This document shows, one piece after another, positions 26,373 through 34,817 of a DNA stretch of 64,000 nucleotides. Within the stretch, counting starts at the first letter, position 1; the number at the start of each line of letters is the position of its first letter. Source of the DNA: Niabella pedocola (GTDB lineage Bacteria; Bacteroidota; Bacteroidia; Chitinophagales; Chitinophagaceae); NCBI RefSeq assembly GCF_021044425.1, contig NZ_JAJNEC010000005.1, positions 744,001 to 808,000 on the forward strand, read 5' to 3'. The notes below the pieces were generated by a model. The model was not told the origin of the DNA and ran no database searches. It worked only from the letters and a program-made list of their open reading frames with translations. The translations under genes and the position numbers were made by a program.

Positions 26373-27110
26373 TTATTCATATAGCAGCTGATCCTTCGGG
26401 CAATAAAAGCTTCGCCTTTTCCCCTTTCCTGTATATTTTTTTACCAGCTGTGCTCCGCATTTCGGGCAGGTACGCTTCGTATGCACCAGCCAGTGCTTTT
26501 TTAATACAAAGGCTCTTTTCCATTCCAGGAATTCGAAACTATATTTCCGGGCTTCTGCAATCAACGCGGTCAGTTTCCGGGGAGGCAGGCTTCCTACCAG
26601 GCTCTCCGGCTGAACACCGATCCGGAACAATACCTCGTTTTTGATGATATTGCCTACCCCGGCAAATATATCCTGGTCCAGCAACGCATCGCAAACCATC
26701 ATACCGGGTTGCTGTTTTAATTTTTTCCGGGCCTTGGCGGCATTCCAGTCGTTGCTTAAAACATCAGCTTCCCAGTCAACCATCGCCAGCAATGCATTTT
26801 CCACCAGTCTTACCGCACAGGTGTAAAAATACATCGCTCCTGTTTTAAAGAACAAGGCGAGCCGCAGGCTTTTATCCGGCTTTGTTTGTTCGTTAACACT
26901 ATAGGAGCCGAACATTAGTAAATGGATCCGCACACTTACGTTATCCAGCACGAGAAAGGTTTGTTTTCCAAAGGTTTTTATTTCGACGAGCCTTTCCCCT
27001 TTTAGTGCATCCATTTCTATTTTCGCGTTCCCCTGTGCATCAGTGATCTGCCCCCCGGTAAAGGGTTGCAGTGCTTCTTTCATCAATAATATGGAGGGTC
27101 CTTCCGGCAA
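26373..27110 (-). CDS. Fpg/Nei family DNA glycosylase-AP lyase
   Basis: A 245-residue base-excision repair enzyme. Translation starts at TTG, giving PEGPS after Met removal; Pro 2 is the catalytic nucleophile and Glu 3 the acid of this family. Further marks are a helix-two-turn-helix segment (ALLDQDIFAGVGNIIKNEVL) and a C-terminal zinc-finger region (CPKCGAQL ... SFYCPKDQ). The finger normally has four cysteines; here the last is replaced by aspartate. The enzyme removes oxidised bases and nicks the strand. It starts a series of stress-associated genes on the same strand but with gaps large enough for separate promoters. Confidence 0.9.
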   Translation of the reverse strand: MPEGPSILLMKEALQPFTGGQITDAQGNAKIEMDALKGERLVEIKTFGKQTFLVLDNVSVRIHLLMFGSYSVNEQTKPDKSLRLALFFKTGAMYFYTCAVRLVENALLAMVDWEADVLSNDWNAAKARKKLKQQPGMMVCDALLDQDIFAGVGNIIKNEVLFRIGVQPESLVGSLPPRKLTALIAEARKYSFEFLEWKRAFVLKKHWLVHTKRTCPKCGAQLVKKYTGKGKRRSFYCPKDQLLYE

Positions 27111-27301
27111 AAGAAACGGTACTTTTTACAATACGATTTATTTCTATAACCTTTTTATGCCCTCAGGCAATAAAGGAACCGACGAAAAGGTGGTTATTGC
27201 TCTACCGGCTACTGCCGGCACCTTGATGCAGCAGTCTTCCGTTAGACCAGTATTGCATTACCAACCACAGCTTCGTCCGTTCCTTCAGCCTGCGGGTCGG
27301 T

Positions 27302-27868
27302 CTATTCTTCAGAGGCTTCTACATTAATATTATTTTCCGCGATATTGGTCAAAGTATCGTCGGCCTCCTTTTCTTCCGCCAGTGTTTGATCCAGCAAATT
27401 GGCCACGTCCGTTAAATTCAGGGTCTTGGCCAGTACCGAAAGTCCGCCGTAAGTGGCAATTTCATAGTGCTCTGTTTTTTGGGCGGCCAGTATAATACCC
27501 ACATCGCGCGTAGCAGTGCCGGCCTCCGTATCTTCCAGTACGCCTGCACCTTCTTCAGCAAGGCCCTCCATCGCTTCGCATTTTTTCGCCTGCGGCCGTT
27601 TATCCAAAAGCTCAAATACCTCTTCCAATCTGGAAACGTGGGTTTTGGTAACTTCAAGATGCTCATTGATGGCATCTCTTAACGCTTCGGATGCGGCGCC
27701 TTTTGCCAACTTGGGAAGCGTTTTTACCAGGTGCTTTTCCGCCCAGTAGATGTCTTTTATTTCATCTACAAATAACTCCATCAGTGCGGATGCTGCTTCA
27801 GGTTTGCTTTCGTTGCTTTTGGGAGACCGGGTTGTTTTTTTCGGTGTAGATTTCTTAGTAGTTGCCAT
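27302..27868 (-). CDS. DUF892 (YciF-like) ferritin-like protein
   Basis: A 188-residue protein. A low-complexity basic N-terminus rich in Lys, Thr and Ser (about 25 residues) leads into a four-helix ferritin-like bundle: LFVDEIKDIYWAEKHLVKTL, EHLEVTKTHVSRLEEVFELL, AAQKTEHYEIATYGGL and LLDQTLAEEKEADDTL. The conserved Glu and His residues for a di-metal site are visible in all four helices. The family is induced by osmotic or oxidative stress in several bacteria, but its chemistry is not established. The basic tail may bind nucleic acid, which is inference only. Confidence 0.92.
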   Translation of the reverse strand: MATTKKSTPKKTTRSPKSNESKPEAASALMELFVDEIKDIYWAEKHLVKTLPKLAKGAASEALRDAINEHLEVTKTHVSRLEEVFELLDKRPQAKKCEAMEGLAEEGAGVLEDTEAGTATRDVGIILAAQKTEHYEIATYGGLSVLAKTLNLTDVANLLDQTLAEEKEADDTLTNIAENNINVEASEE

Positions 27869-27923
27869 AATTCCTGTTTTTATTTTTTTGATATTAATTC
27901 ATTGGATATGCTGAAACCTGGGC

Positions 27924-28121
27924 TCAAGCCCTGCGTTCAAACGGGTAAACATCTTTTATAAACTGGTTGAAATACGTACCCTTGCTTTGAGCCGTTTTAA
28001 ATTTTTGGTATATCGCTGCCGGTACCCCATGGTAATGATATACAGCTCCCGAAACAAAGCGGATCCCGAGTGTTTTTGTTTCAGGATTATAATCGAAGTG
28101 CGCAATAACCGTAGACGGCAT
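27924..28121 (-). CDS. KTSC domain small protein
   Basis: A 65-residue protein consisting of a single KTSC domain: an N-terminal strand with YNPETKTLGIRFVSGAVYHY, a GVPAAIYQKFKTAQSKGTYF helix, and a C-terminal IKDVYPFERR. The domain is named after a motif in lysyl-tRNA synthetase relatives and is often found as a stand-alone small protein near DNA or stress genes. It is 55 bases downstream of the next gene's end on the same strand, adjacent to the DUF892 gene. Its function is unknown. Confidence 0.85.
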   Translation of the reverse strand: MPSTVIAHFDYNPETKTLGIRFVSGAVYHYHGVPAAIYQKFKTAQSKGTYFNQFIKDVYPFERRA

Positions 28122-28242
28122 GGCTCAGATTTAGGACGGCTTTAAGGAGTTCGTCTTTATGACCAAACCGGTTCAAAAAAAATGCCGGATTTTAAAAGAG
28201 TTCTATGTCCGTCAGGTGCTCCTGCCCTTACAGCAGCCAATG

Positions 28243-28953
28243 CTATTGGTGCGCAGCCAATGAAGCGGCAGGTTCTTTCAGCAGGCTTATTACCTGGCGG
28301 GCCGTAGCACCCGCCGAGAGGGGGTTTTGCCCGGTAACCAACAACCCATCCATTTCCACATGACTCACAAAAGGCAGTACCGCACTGCGAAAATCCGCAC
28401 CCAATTCCTTCAGGCGGCTTTCCAGTTTATACGGGATATAATTTGCGCGCAGGGCCAGCACTTCTTCTTCATTGGTAAACGCAGTTATTCTTTTGCCGGC
28501 GAGTAACCCTGGTTTCAGTGCCGCTGCTATCAGCAATGCTGCCGGGCCATGGCAAACGGCACCAACAGGCTTACCCGTTGATAAATAATGAAGAATCAAT
28601 CGCCCGCTGAACTCATTATTGGCAAGGTCCCATAACGGGCCATGTCCGCCCGCATAAAAAACCGCATCAAACATCGTGGGGTCTATTTCACGCAGCATCA
28701 ATGTATTTTCAAAAGCCGCCCGGGCAACCGGATCATCAATAAACCGGCGGTTAGACCGGGTGATGTTCTCCGTTACCGTACTAAGCGGGTCTACCGGGGG
28801 CTTTCCTCCTTCAGGACTGCAAAGGGTTACCTGGCAACCGGCATCTGTAAATTCGTAATATGGGTCCGTACATTCACCCAGCCAAACGCCGGTGGTACGC
28901 TCCGTATTTTTCATCTCCGCATGCGAGGTCAACACCATGAGTATCCGATTCAT
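28243..28953 (-). CDS. DJ-1/PfpI (Hsp31-like) family protein
   Basis: A 236-residue cytoplasmic protein with the class I glutamine amidotransferase-like fold. The nucleophile elbow is GAVCHGPAALL (Cys about residue 136, followed by His), with FYAGGHGPLWD upstream and an N-terminal Glu in YYEFTDAG. These residues match the Hsp31-like subgroup of DJ-1 proteins, which act as glyoxalases, deglycases or chaperones for damaged proteins. Its place among a DNA glycosylase, DUF892 and DUF4142 genes fits a role in stress protection. Confidence 0.9.
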   Translation of the reverse strand: MNRILMVLTSHAEMKNTERTTGVWLGECTDPYYEFTDAGCQVTLCSPEGGKPPVDPLSTVTENITRSNRRFIDDPVARAAFENTLMLREIDPTMFDAVFYAGGHGPLWDLANNEFSGRLILHYLSTGKPVGAVCHGPAALLIAAALKPGLLAGKRITAFTNEEEVLALRANYIPYKLESRLKELGADFRSAVLPFVSHVEMDGLLVTGQNPLSAGATARQVISLLKEPAASLAAHQ

Positions 28954-29009
28954 GAACGGGCAATTTTATGTGCTCCGGCGGACGACTGGAGCCGGCTTCC
29001 GCTAAAAAT

Positions 29010-29591
29010 TTATTTTGCTTTTTTAAGGGCTTTTACATGCTCCAGGTGCGTTCTTAATACCGGCAGCGTTTTTATTACGAACGCCTTCAGATCACTGTCC
29101 TGAACGTCCTTTTCCGCATCTTCAAAAAGCTTGATCGTTTTTTCGTGGTCGTCGACCATTTGTTTTATATACGCTTTGTCAAAATCTGCACCGCTTTTTG
29201 AAGACAGGTCCTTGGCCACTTTCTGCATGTCATCACCCGGTGCTGCCGGAAGTGTGATGTTCTTACCCGCTGCGATCATTTTTAATTCATCATTTGCTTT
29301 CGAATGATCATCTACCATCATCTTGCCAAATTCTTTTACACCCGGATCAGTACCCTTGCTTTGGGCCATCTCTCCCAGTTGCACTTCCGCCATTCCTCCA
29401 TTAGCGGCATCCACTGCAAACTTGGCATCCTTTTCCGCAATTGCCGGAGGAGTACCAGCGGTATGGCTACTATCGATCATTGCCTCGTTTGTACTGTCTG
29501 CTTTTGAGGTAGTGTCTTTTGATTCCTGGCCATTACAGCTCCACATGAATGCTGCGATTCCTACGGTCATTAATTTCATTCCGATTTTCAT
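29010..29591 (-). CDS. DUF4142 lipoprotein
   Basis: About 193 residues. The ATG at 29591 places a lipoprotein signal at the start (KIGMKLMTVGIAAFMWSC); a longer frame from 29618 adds nine residues ahead of it. After a Ser/Thr-rich linker, two long helical segments form the DUF4142 ferritin-like bundle (EVQLGEMAQSKGTDPGVKEF, GKMMVDDHSKANDELK, YIKQMVDDHEKTIKLFEDA, LPVLRTHLEHVKALKKA). The repeated MxxDH patterns supply conserved His and Asp residues. The family is widespread in Bacteroidota envelopes and is of unknown function. Confidence 0.9.
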   Translation of the reverse strand: MKIGMKLMTVGIAAFMWSCNGQESKDTTSKADSTNEAMIDSSHTAGTPPAIAEKDAKFAVDAANGGMAEVQLGEMAQSKGTDPGVKEFGKMMVDDHSKANDELKMIAAGKNITLPAAPGDDMQKVAKDLSSKSGADFDKAYIKQMVDDHEKTIKLFEDAEKDVQDSDLKAFVIKTLPVLRTHLEHVKALKKAK

Positions 29592-29935
29592 ATACGATTC
29601 TTTTAATGGGTTTACCAAATGATGTTATAAATTCTGAAACACATAACGGTATCAACAATTACCGTTCCTGACTTGGTTAAAGCGCCTTTACCGCATTTTT
29701 CCGCCGGCGTTTGTTGACTATTGGGATCAATAAGGTAAAAAACGGGGAACAAATTCCACAAACCGGCAAATGCCCGCAGGCTATTCCGTTATGATGCGCA
29801 CGACCCCGTATACGGCCATTCCGTTATGGTATAATGTTTGAAAAACATTTATTGGAACGGTACCAACCGGCATACGGCGATGCGGCGCCAGCCGGGGGCT
29901 AAACCAGCCACTATTTAACAATCCAAATAAACATC
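29592..29935. other. Gene-free divergent region
   Basis: About 345 bases between the divergent DUF4142 and SDR genes. The phrase ATTCCGTTATG occurs twice (near 29783 and 29819). I see no coding frame, clear promoter pair or stable hairpin. Confidence 0.4.
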
Positions 29936-30733
29936 ATGAATGCACTAAAAAAATATACCCTTATAACGGGTGGCAGCCTGGGCATCGGCCGGGAACTGGC
30001 ACATGTATTTGCCCAGAACGGACATAACCTGATCCTTGTAGCACGCAGCCGGCAGGAGCTGGACGACGTTCGCACGGAGCTAAGCAGTACCGGCGTGGAT
30101 ATTATTACGATCGAAAAAGATCTCTTTAATCCCGGCGCTCCGTTTGAGCTGCACCGGCAAACCACCGAGCAAAACCTGTATGTAGACATCCTGGTAAACA
30201 ATGCCGGCCAGGGGTTGTACGGGTTGTTTGAAAACACTAATATCGACAGGGAATTGGCTATTATCCAGTTAAACATCGCTTCGCTGGTTGTACTCACCAA
30301 ACTATACCTTCAGGATATGCTGGCGCAGGGGGGTGATGGGAAAATTCTGAACCTTTCTTCTATTGCCAGTAAATCGCCGGGACCATGGCAATCCGTTTAC
30401 CACGGCACCAAAGCCTTTGTGCAATCCTTTACAGAAGCATTGAGAAGCGAAGTAAAGGATGAAGGCATTGTGGTAACCGCCCTCTTACCCGGCGCCACGG
30501 ACACCGACTTCTTTAACAAGGCGGGCATGACAGACTCAAAAGCGGTTCAGGATAAAAGCCAGCTGGCCGATCCCGCCCAGGTAGCCCGGGACGGGTATCG
30601 TGCGCTTATGAACAATGCAGATATGATTATTTCCGGGTTCAAAAACAAGGTCAACGTGGCGATGAATAATCTTACGCCGGATGACCTGGCTGCGGACAAG
30701 ATGAAGCAGCAGCAAAAACCGGCAGATTCCTAA
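29936..30733 (+). CDS. Short-chain dehydrogenase/reductase
   Basis: A 265-residue classical SDR. It has the cofactor loop TGGSLGIGRELA (about 11-22), the NNAGQG strand, the catalytic Ser in LNLSSIASK and the YHGTK form of the YxxxK active site (Tyr about residue 157). The end, with LPGATDTDFFNKAG, is typical of the DltE-like subgroup that reduces small carbonyl compounds. It may be transcribed together with the two-component pair that follows on the same strand, though a 121-base gap separates them. Substrate unknown. Confidence 0.92.
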   Translation: MNALKKYTLITGGSLGIGRELAHVFAQNGHNLILVARSRQELDDVRTELSSTGVDIITIEKDLFNPGAPFELHRQTTEQNLYVDILVNNAGQGLYGLFENTNIDRELAIIQLNIASLVVLTKLYLQDMLAQGGDGKILNLSSIASKSPGPWQSVYHGTKAFVQSFTEALRSEVKDEGIVVTALLPGATDTDFFNKAGMTDSKAVQDKSQLADPAQVARDGYRALMNNADMIISGFKNKVNVAMNNLTPDDLAADKMKQQQKPADS

Positions 30734-30854
30734 ATTGTATGGGTCGCCATTCGATCAACAGGCTGTGTTTATCGACAAACGCAGGCATTTATCTACCAAC
30801 ACCGCTATTTTCATGCTTCGGGTGTATCTTTATCCCTGCTGAAAAATGGGTTGA

Positions 30855-31925
30855 TTGATTAAAAAGTATCCGATACTGCAACACTTATTCTATTGGCTGA
30901 CGGCCTTTAGCCTATTGGTATTTATATACAGTACGGCATACGGAAGCTATCATTTGGGTGTACAGGTAATCCTGATATTACTGCCCGTTCATATGTGTTA
31001 TTTCTACCTGTTGACCGGCTGGGTAATGCCTCGCTTTTACTTCAGGGGGAAGTATCTGCAAACCTGTCTCCTGGTGATCCTGATCCTCCCGGTAATGGCG
31101 GTTTTATACCGGCTGACTGAAGTATTTATTGCAGATCCGTTTATCTATCATTTTTATAAGGTCCGGGACAGCAGTTTTACCTGGGCCGATCATGAACGGC
31201 CGCTGAGGGAGCAACTCCTCAGTCCTCTTGGCTTTGTAAACGCAGTGGAGCGCAGCAATACCGTGGTATGGATCTGCGTAACCCTCAACCTGTTTATTTT
31301 ATGGCATCAACGGAAACAGGCGGTGCTCCAGGCCGAGCTCAATTTTCTGAAGGGTCAGCTGCATCCGCATTTCTTGTTCAATGCGCTCAATAATCTTTAT
31401 GCGTTGTCCTTAGACAAAGCGCCGCAAACGCCCCAGGTTATCCTTGGAATTTCTAATATCCTCCGTTATGTATTGTACGAATGCACGGCCGAGCAGGTAC
31501 CCTTAAAAAGGGATATTGAAGTATTGAATGATTATATCGAACTGGAAAAACTGCGCTATGAGGACCGGCTGGAGCTGAACGTACACATCGACCCGCATGC
31601 AGACCATATACAAATAGCACCGCTGTTGATGCTTCCGCTGGTAGAAAATGCGTTTAAACACGGAGCTGCAGAAAGCACCGATATGCCCTGGATTAATATC
31701 GACCTGTATCTTTCGAACAATGATCTTACGTTCAAGATCGCCAATAGCAAACCGGAGCTGCCCGTTGCACAAGCCTATGGTCAAAAGTTCAAAGGAGAAA
31801 TCGGCATACACAATTTACGCAAGCGGCTGGAATACATCTACCCGTCAAAACACCGGTTCCGGTATTTTGATGAAAGTGATTGCTTTATTGCCGAATTGCA
31901 GATCCAGTTATCATCAACATCATAA
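30855..31925 (+). CDS. LytS-type sensor histidine kinase
   Basis: A 356-residue membrane kinase of the His_kinase (LytS/YehU) type. The N-terminal 150 residues have four hydrophobic segments (LFYWLTAFSLLVFIYSTAYG, VQVILILLPVHMCYFYLL, LLVILILPVMAVLYRL, VVWICVTLNLFILW). The kinase core holds the family motif QLHPHFLFNALNNLY with the phospho-acceptor His, and an ATPase N-box LPLVENAFKHGA. Translation appears to start at TTG at 30855 because an in-frame stop lies immediately before it and no ATG is nearby. TATCTTTA at 30825-30832 may be its -7 box. Its partner is the LytTR regulator eight bases downstream. Confidence 0.92.
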   Translation: MIKKYPILQHLFYWLTAFSLLVFIYSTAYGSYHLGVQVILILLPVHMCYFYLLTGWVMPRFYFRGKYLQTCLLVILILPVMAVLYRLTEVFIADPFIYHFYKVRDSSFTWADHERPLREQLLSPLGFVNAVERSNTVVWICVTLNLFILWHQRKQAVLQAELNFLKGQLHPHFLFNALNNLYALSLDKAPQTPQVILGISNILRYVLYECTAEQVPLKRDIEVLNDYIELEKLRYEDRLELNVHIDPHADHIQIAPLLMLPLVENAFKHGAAESTDMPWINIDLYLSNNDLTFKIANSKPELPVAQAYGQKFKGEIGIHNLRKRLEYIYPSKHRFRYFDESDCFIAELQIQLSSTS

Positions 31926-31933
31926 TACACATA

Positions 31934-32686
31934 ATGGTTATCCGTACAATTATAGTAGACGATGAGCCGCATGCGATGGAAATCATAAAAAAATACGCGG
32001 CCAATATTCCTGAAATAGAAATTGTAGGCACCTGCGGCAATGCCATAGAGGCCTTTCAAACCATTCAGCATTCCAAAGTAGACCTGGTATTCCTGGATAT
32101 CAAAATGCCCCGCCTTTTGGGAACCGACCTGGTACGCAGCCTTAAAACACCTCCCCTGATCATTTTCACCACCGCATACCAGGAATATGCCATTGAAGGT
32201 TTTGACCTGAACGCGATCGATTACCTGCTAAAGCCGATTCCGCTGAAACGCTTTCTCCAGGCCATTGATAAGGTTATGCATTTTCTGAATGCAGATTATA
32301 AAACAGATGAAGGGGCCGCATCAACCGAAGATGCGGCAACGCCGGCCGCGGCTCATTTCCTTTACCTGCGCGTAGAGCGGCGTTTATTGAAAGTCAATAC
32401 AGCGGATATCCTTTGGATTGAAAGTATAAAGGATTATATCAAGGTGATCACCAAAGAAAAATCGTTTCAAACAAAGCAAAAGATCAGTGTTACCGAAAAA
32501 CTGCTTCCTATGGGCGCATTCATGCGTATCCACCGGTCTTTCATTATCCCGGTAAACAAAGTAGAGGGCTACCATCCGAACTATGTGCTAATTTCCGGAA
32601 ACAAAATCCCTATTGGCCGCAATTATAAACAGGCATGCGCGCAGCATTTCAACCCCGAAACCGGGTATCCCTATTGCCCGGGATAA
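31934..32686 (+). CDS. LytTR family response regulator
   Basis: A 250-residue regulator. The receiver domain has the acidic pair VDDEPHA, phospho-acceptor Asp 55 (VFLDIKMPRL), the FTTAY switch and the KPIPLKRF lysine. The C-terminal half is a LytTR DNA-binding domain (FLYLRVERRLLKVNTADI, WIESIKDYIKVIT, FMRIHRSFIIPVNKV, IPIGRNYK). The ATG at 31934 is preferred to the longer frame beginning at 31880, which overlaps the kinase gene and adds residues ahead of the receiver. LytS/LytTR pairs in Bacteroidota often regulate neighbouring envelope or transport genes; targets here cannot be read. Confidence 0.94.
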   Translation: MVIRTIIVDDEPHAMEIIKKYAANIPEIEIVGTCGNAIEAFQTIQHSKVDLVFLDIKMPRLLGTDLVRSLKTPPLIIFTTAYQEYAIEGFDLNAIDYLLKPIPLKRFLQAIDKVMHFLNADYKTDEGAASTEDAATPAAAHFLYLRVERRLLKVNTADILWIESIKDYIKVITKEKSFQTKQKISVTEKLLPMGAFMRIHRSFIIPVNKVEGYHPNYVLISGNKIPIGRNYKQACAQHFNPETGYPYCPG

Positions 32687-33265
32687 GTGAGCACGATCCT
32701 TCCGCAAAATGCTGTTGCGGCTGATGCAATACCGCTGTACCGAACAGACCCTATCAAAAACGCTTTTATAAGCGCTGGCATTTAGATCGCACAGCCGTCA
32801 ATTTTTGGGCCGGACCTACGGCCTTCTGTCCCATGTTATACGCTATACGGTGAACTGAAGTTCGCGGTTAATGGTCGGCCGAGGCCACGCCGCTTGTCCT
32901 TCGAACGCAACACAGGAGGTTATCAGCCTGAATCCTGCCTCAGCTCCGGGATTCATTCCGGGGATAGAACTGCTTGTCTGAAACGAAGTGCCGTACCTGC
33001 GATACATTTCAGACAAGTATGACCAATAGGTATATCATCCGGCCGTTCCCACGGCTATGAGCACAGCCAGATATTTGCCGGCTTTATGAACCGCGTCCCG
33101 ATGGGAATAATCATTTTTTCAAATAACAGCTACCACCGTTCGGCCATACAAACCTTTCCTATGGCGACAAATAAGGACATCCGTCGCCTGTATTTGCACA
33201 GCTGTTAAAATAGTTTCAACCTTGCATTTTTCTTACCATTACCGGCTAACAACCGCCCCAAAAAA
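32687..33265. other. Gene-free stretch with an inverted repeat
   Basis: About 580 bases without a convincing gene. It contains an 11-bp perfect inverted repeat CTTGTCTGAAA/TTTCAGACAAG at 32973-32983 and 33007-33017 (23-base spacer). No U-tract follows, so it is not an obvious terminator. Confidence 0.5.
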
Positions 33266-33601
33266 ATGATGAAAAAACCGTTGATACTGCTTTATATCGT
33301 TATGCTGATCTTTTCCATACGCATCAATGCCATGGAGAAGCATGCTGCTTCCTGTAGCTATTACTGGGTAGCCGAAACCGGTCCCCGTTCAAACCCATAT
33401 ACCATCATCCGCTTATATGACGGCACCCATAAGGCGCTGACAGAAATATCCATGTCGGGTTTCCGCTTGCGGGTTAACAGCAGCATGAAAAAAAAGTTAA
33501 CCCGCCTTACGGCCGCAACCCCTTTGGAAGATCCTGAAAAAATAGCCGTGCTGCTGGGCATCCGTCCCTGTCGCATTACATCCGTTAAAAAAAACGGGTA
33601 A
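33266..33601 (+). CDS. Small exported protein of unknown function
   Basis: A 111-residue frame that I do not recognise. It begins with a plausible signal peptide (KKPLILLYIVMLIFSIRINA), followed by a region with an aromatic patch SCSYYWVAETGP and a basic C-terminal part (SSMKKKLTRLT, later VKKNG). It sits 38 bases upstream of the cupin gene on the same strand and might be co-transcribed with it. Support is limited to length, signal peptide and position. Confidence 0.5.
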   Translation: MMKKPLILLYIVMLIFSIRINAMEKHAASCSYYWVAETGPRSNPYTIIRLYDGTHKALTEISMSGFRLRVNSSMKKKLTRLTAATPLEDPEKIAVLLGIRPCRITSVKKNG

Positions 33602-33639
33602 ACAAGTATTTCATTTTCTAACACAACAAATATTTACAA

Positions 33640-34113
33640 ATGGAACATTCAAAAACGCCTTCCTATCGAAGTTACCAGGGAGGTTATTTCCGCACACTGA
33701 TCGCACCGGATCAAACAGGCGAAGCACTGGCCATACTGGAGCTTACCCTGCCCCGGGGAGGAGAACCGCCACCACATATCCACACCCATGAAGATGAGGC
33801 CTTTTATGTAGTGGAAGGGACAATAGACGTAACCATAGCAGGCAAAACCACATCGCTGAAAGCCGGAGAAGCGCTGTTTGCACCCAAAAATGTGCCGCAC
33901 TCCTTCCGGATCCTCACAGAGCGCGCCACACTGCTGAACCTGATTACCCCCGGAAGACTCTGGAATTATTTTATTGAATTCAGTCAGCCGCTCAGCGAAG
34001 TTCCTGAAACTGTGGCTGCGCCCGCACCTCCGTCACCGGACGTTTTAAGCAGCATGATTCATGTAATCACAAACACTTATAAAGTAACTTTTGTACAACC
34101 CACTAATTCATAA
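33640..34113 (+). CDS. Cupin domain protein
   Basis: A 157-residue single-domain cupin. The two cupin motifs are clear: PPPHIHTHEDEAFYVVEG (metal ligands His, His, Glu) and the second around LFAPKNVPHSF (third His). Such proteins bind a divalent metal and act as dioxygenases, isomerases or ligand sensors. It overlaps no other gene but the YceI lipoprotein begins four bases after its stop, so the two are in one operon. No residue pattern reveals the substrate. Confidence 0.88.
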   Translation: MEHSKTPSYRSYQGGYFRTLIAPDQTGEALAILELTLPRGGEPPPHIHTHEDEAFYVVEGTIDVTIAGKTTSLKAGEALFAPKNVPHSFRILTERATLLNLITPGRLWNYFIEFSQPLSEVPETVAAPAPPSPDVLSSMIHVITNTYKVTFVQPTNS

Positions 34114-34116
34114 CAA

Positions 34117-34722
34117 ATGAAGACCCCTTTTTTTAGTTTTATCATCCTGGTTTTATTAACAGCGTGCTCCCATAAAGACGCTCCGCTTTTAACGGCATTT
34201 AAGGTAGACGAAGCACTTTCTTCAGTGGAGTGGAAAGGCAGCGCTCCCACACACTTTCACAGGGGCGCGTTTAAGGTTACCGGCAACCTTACCACAAACG
34301 GGAAGGGTACCATAACAGGCGGCGACTTTTCCATCCCCATCGCCAGTATCACCAACTTCGACCTTACCGATCCGGTAGAACGGAAACAACTGCTGGATCA
34401 TCTGATGACCATCGAATTTTTTAACCTGGCTGTGCATCCGCAGGCAAGCTTCCATATTACCAAGGTGGTCCCATACAGTGATGCCGCCTCATCTGCCAAC
34501 ACGATGATCACCGGCGACTTTACGATGATCGGGCAAACCCACACTATCCAGATCCCCGCGGTAATAAAAACCGAAAAGAACAACATTTCGGCAGAAGGCA
34601 GCTTTAAACTGAACCGCCTGCAATGGGGTATGGACAGTTATAATGATCCCGAAAAGGGCCTGTATATCCTGCCGGATGTAGAGATCACCCTGAAGCTCCA
34701 GTTTAAGCCCTCGGGTTCATAA
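34117..34722 (+). CDS. YceI family lipoprotein
   Basis: A 201-residue lipoprotein (FSFIILVLLTAC). The mature part has the YceI lipocalin-like barrel: VDEALSSVEWKGSAPTHFHR, GDFSIPIASITNFDL, LDHLMTIEFFNLAVHPQASF and a C-terminal RLQWGMDSYNDPEKG. YceI proteins bind isoprenoid or other lipophilic molecules in the periplasm and are often linked to stress or electron transport. It is co-transcribed with the preceding cupin gene and followed by a strong terminator. A second YceI gene, not a lipoprotein, is at 48610-49182. Confidence 0.92.
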   Translation: MKTPFFSFIILVLLTACSHKDAPLLTAFKVDEALSSVEWKGSAPTHFHRGAFKVTGNLTTNGKGTITGGDFSIPIASITNFDLTDPVERKQLLDHLMTIEFFNLAVHPQASFHITKVVPYSDAASSANTMITGDFTMIGQTHTIQIPAVIKTEKNNISAEGSFKLNRLQWGMDSYNDPEKGLYILPDVEITLKLQFKPSGS

Positions 34723-34755
34723 GCTATGCTGCAATCCATTTTATACAAACACCCT

Positions 34756-34794
34756 CGCCGGGCGGCACACAGCGGCCCGGCGTTTCTTTTCTTT
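34756..34794 (+). terminator. Rho-independent terminator after the YceI lipoprotein gene
   Basis: An 8-bp perfect GC-rich stem CGCCGGGC/GCCCGGCG (34756-34763 with 34775-34782) is followed directly by TTTCTTTTCTTT. Confidence 0.88.
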
Positions 34795-34817
34795 ATTCAT
34801 CACAAATCAATTTTATC

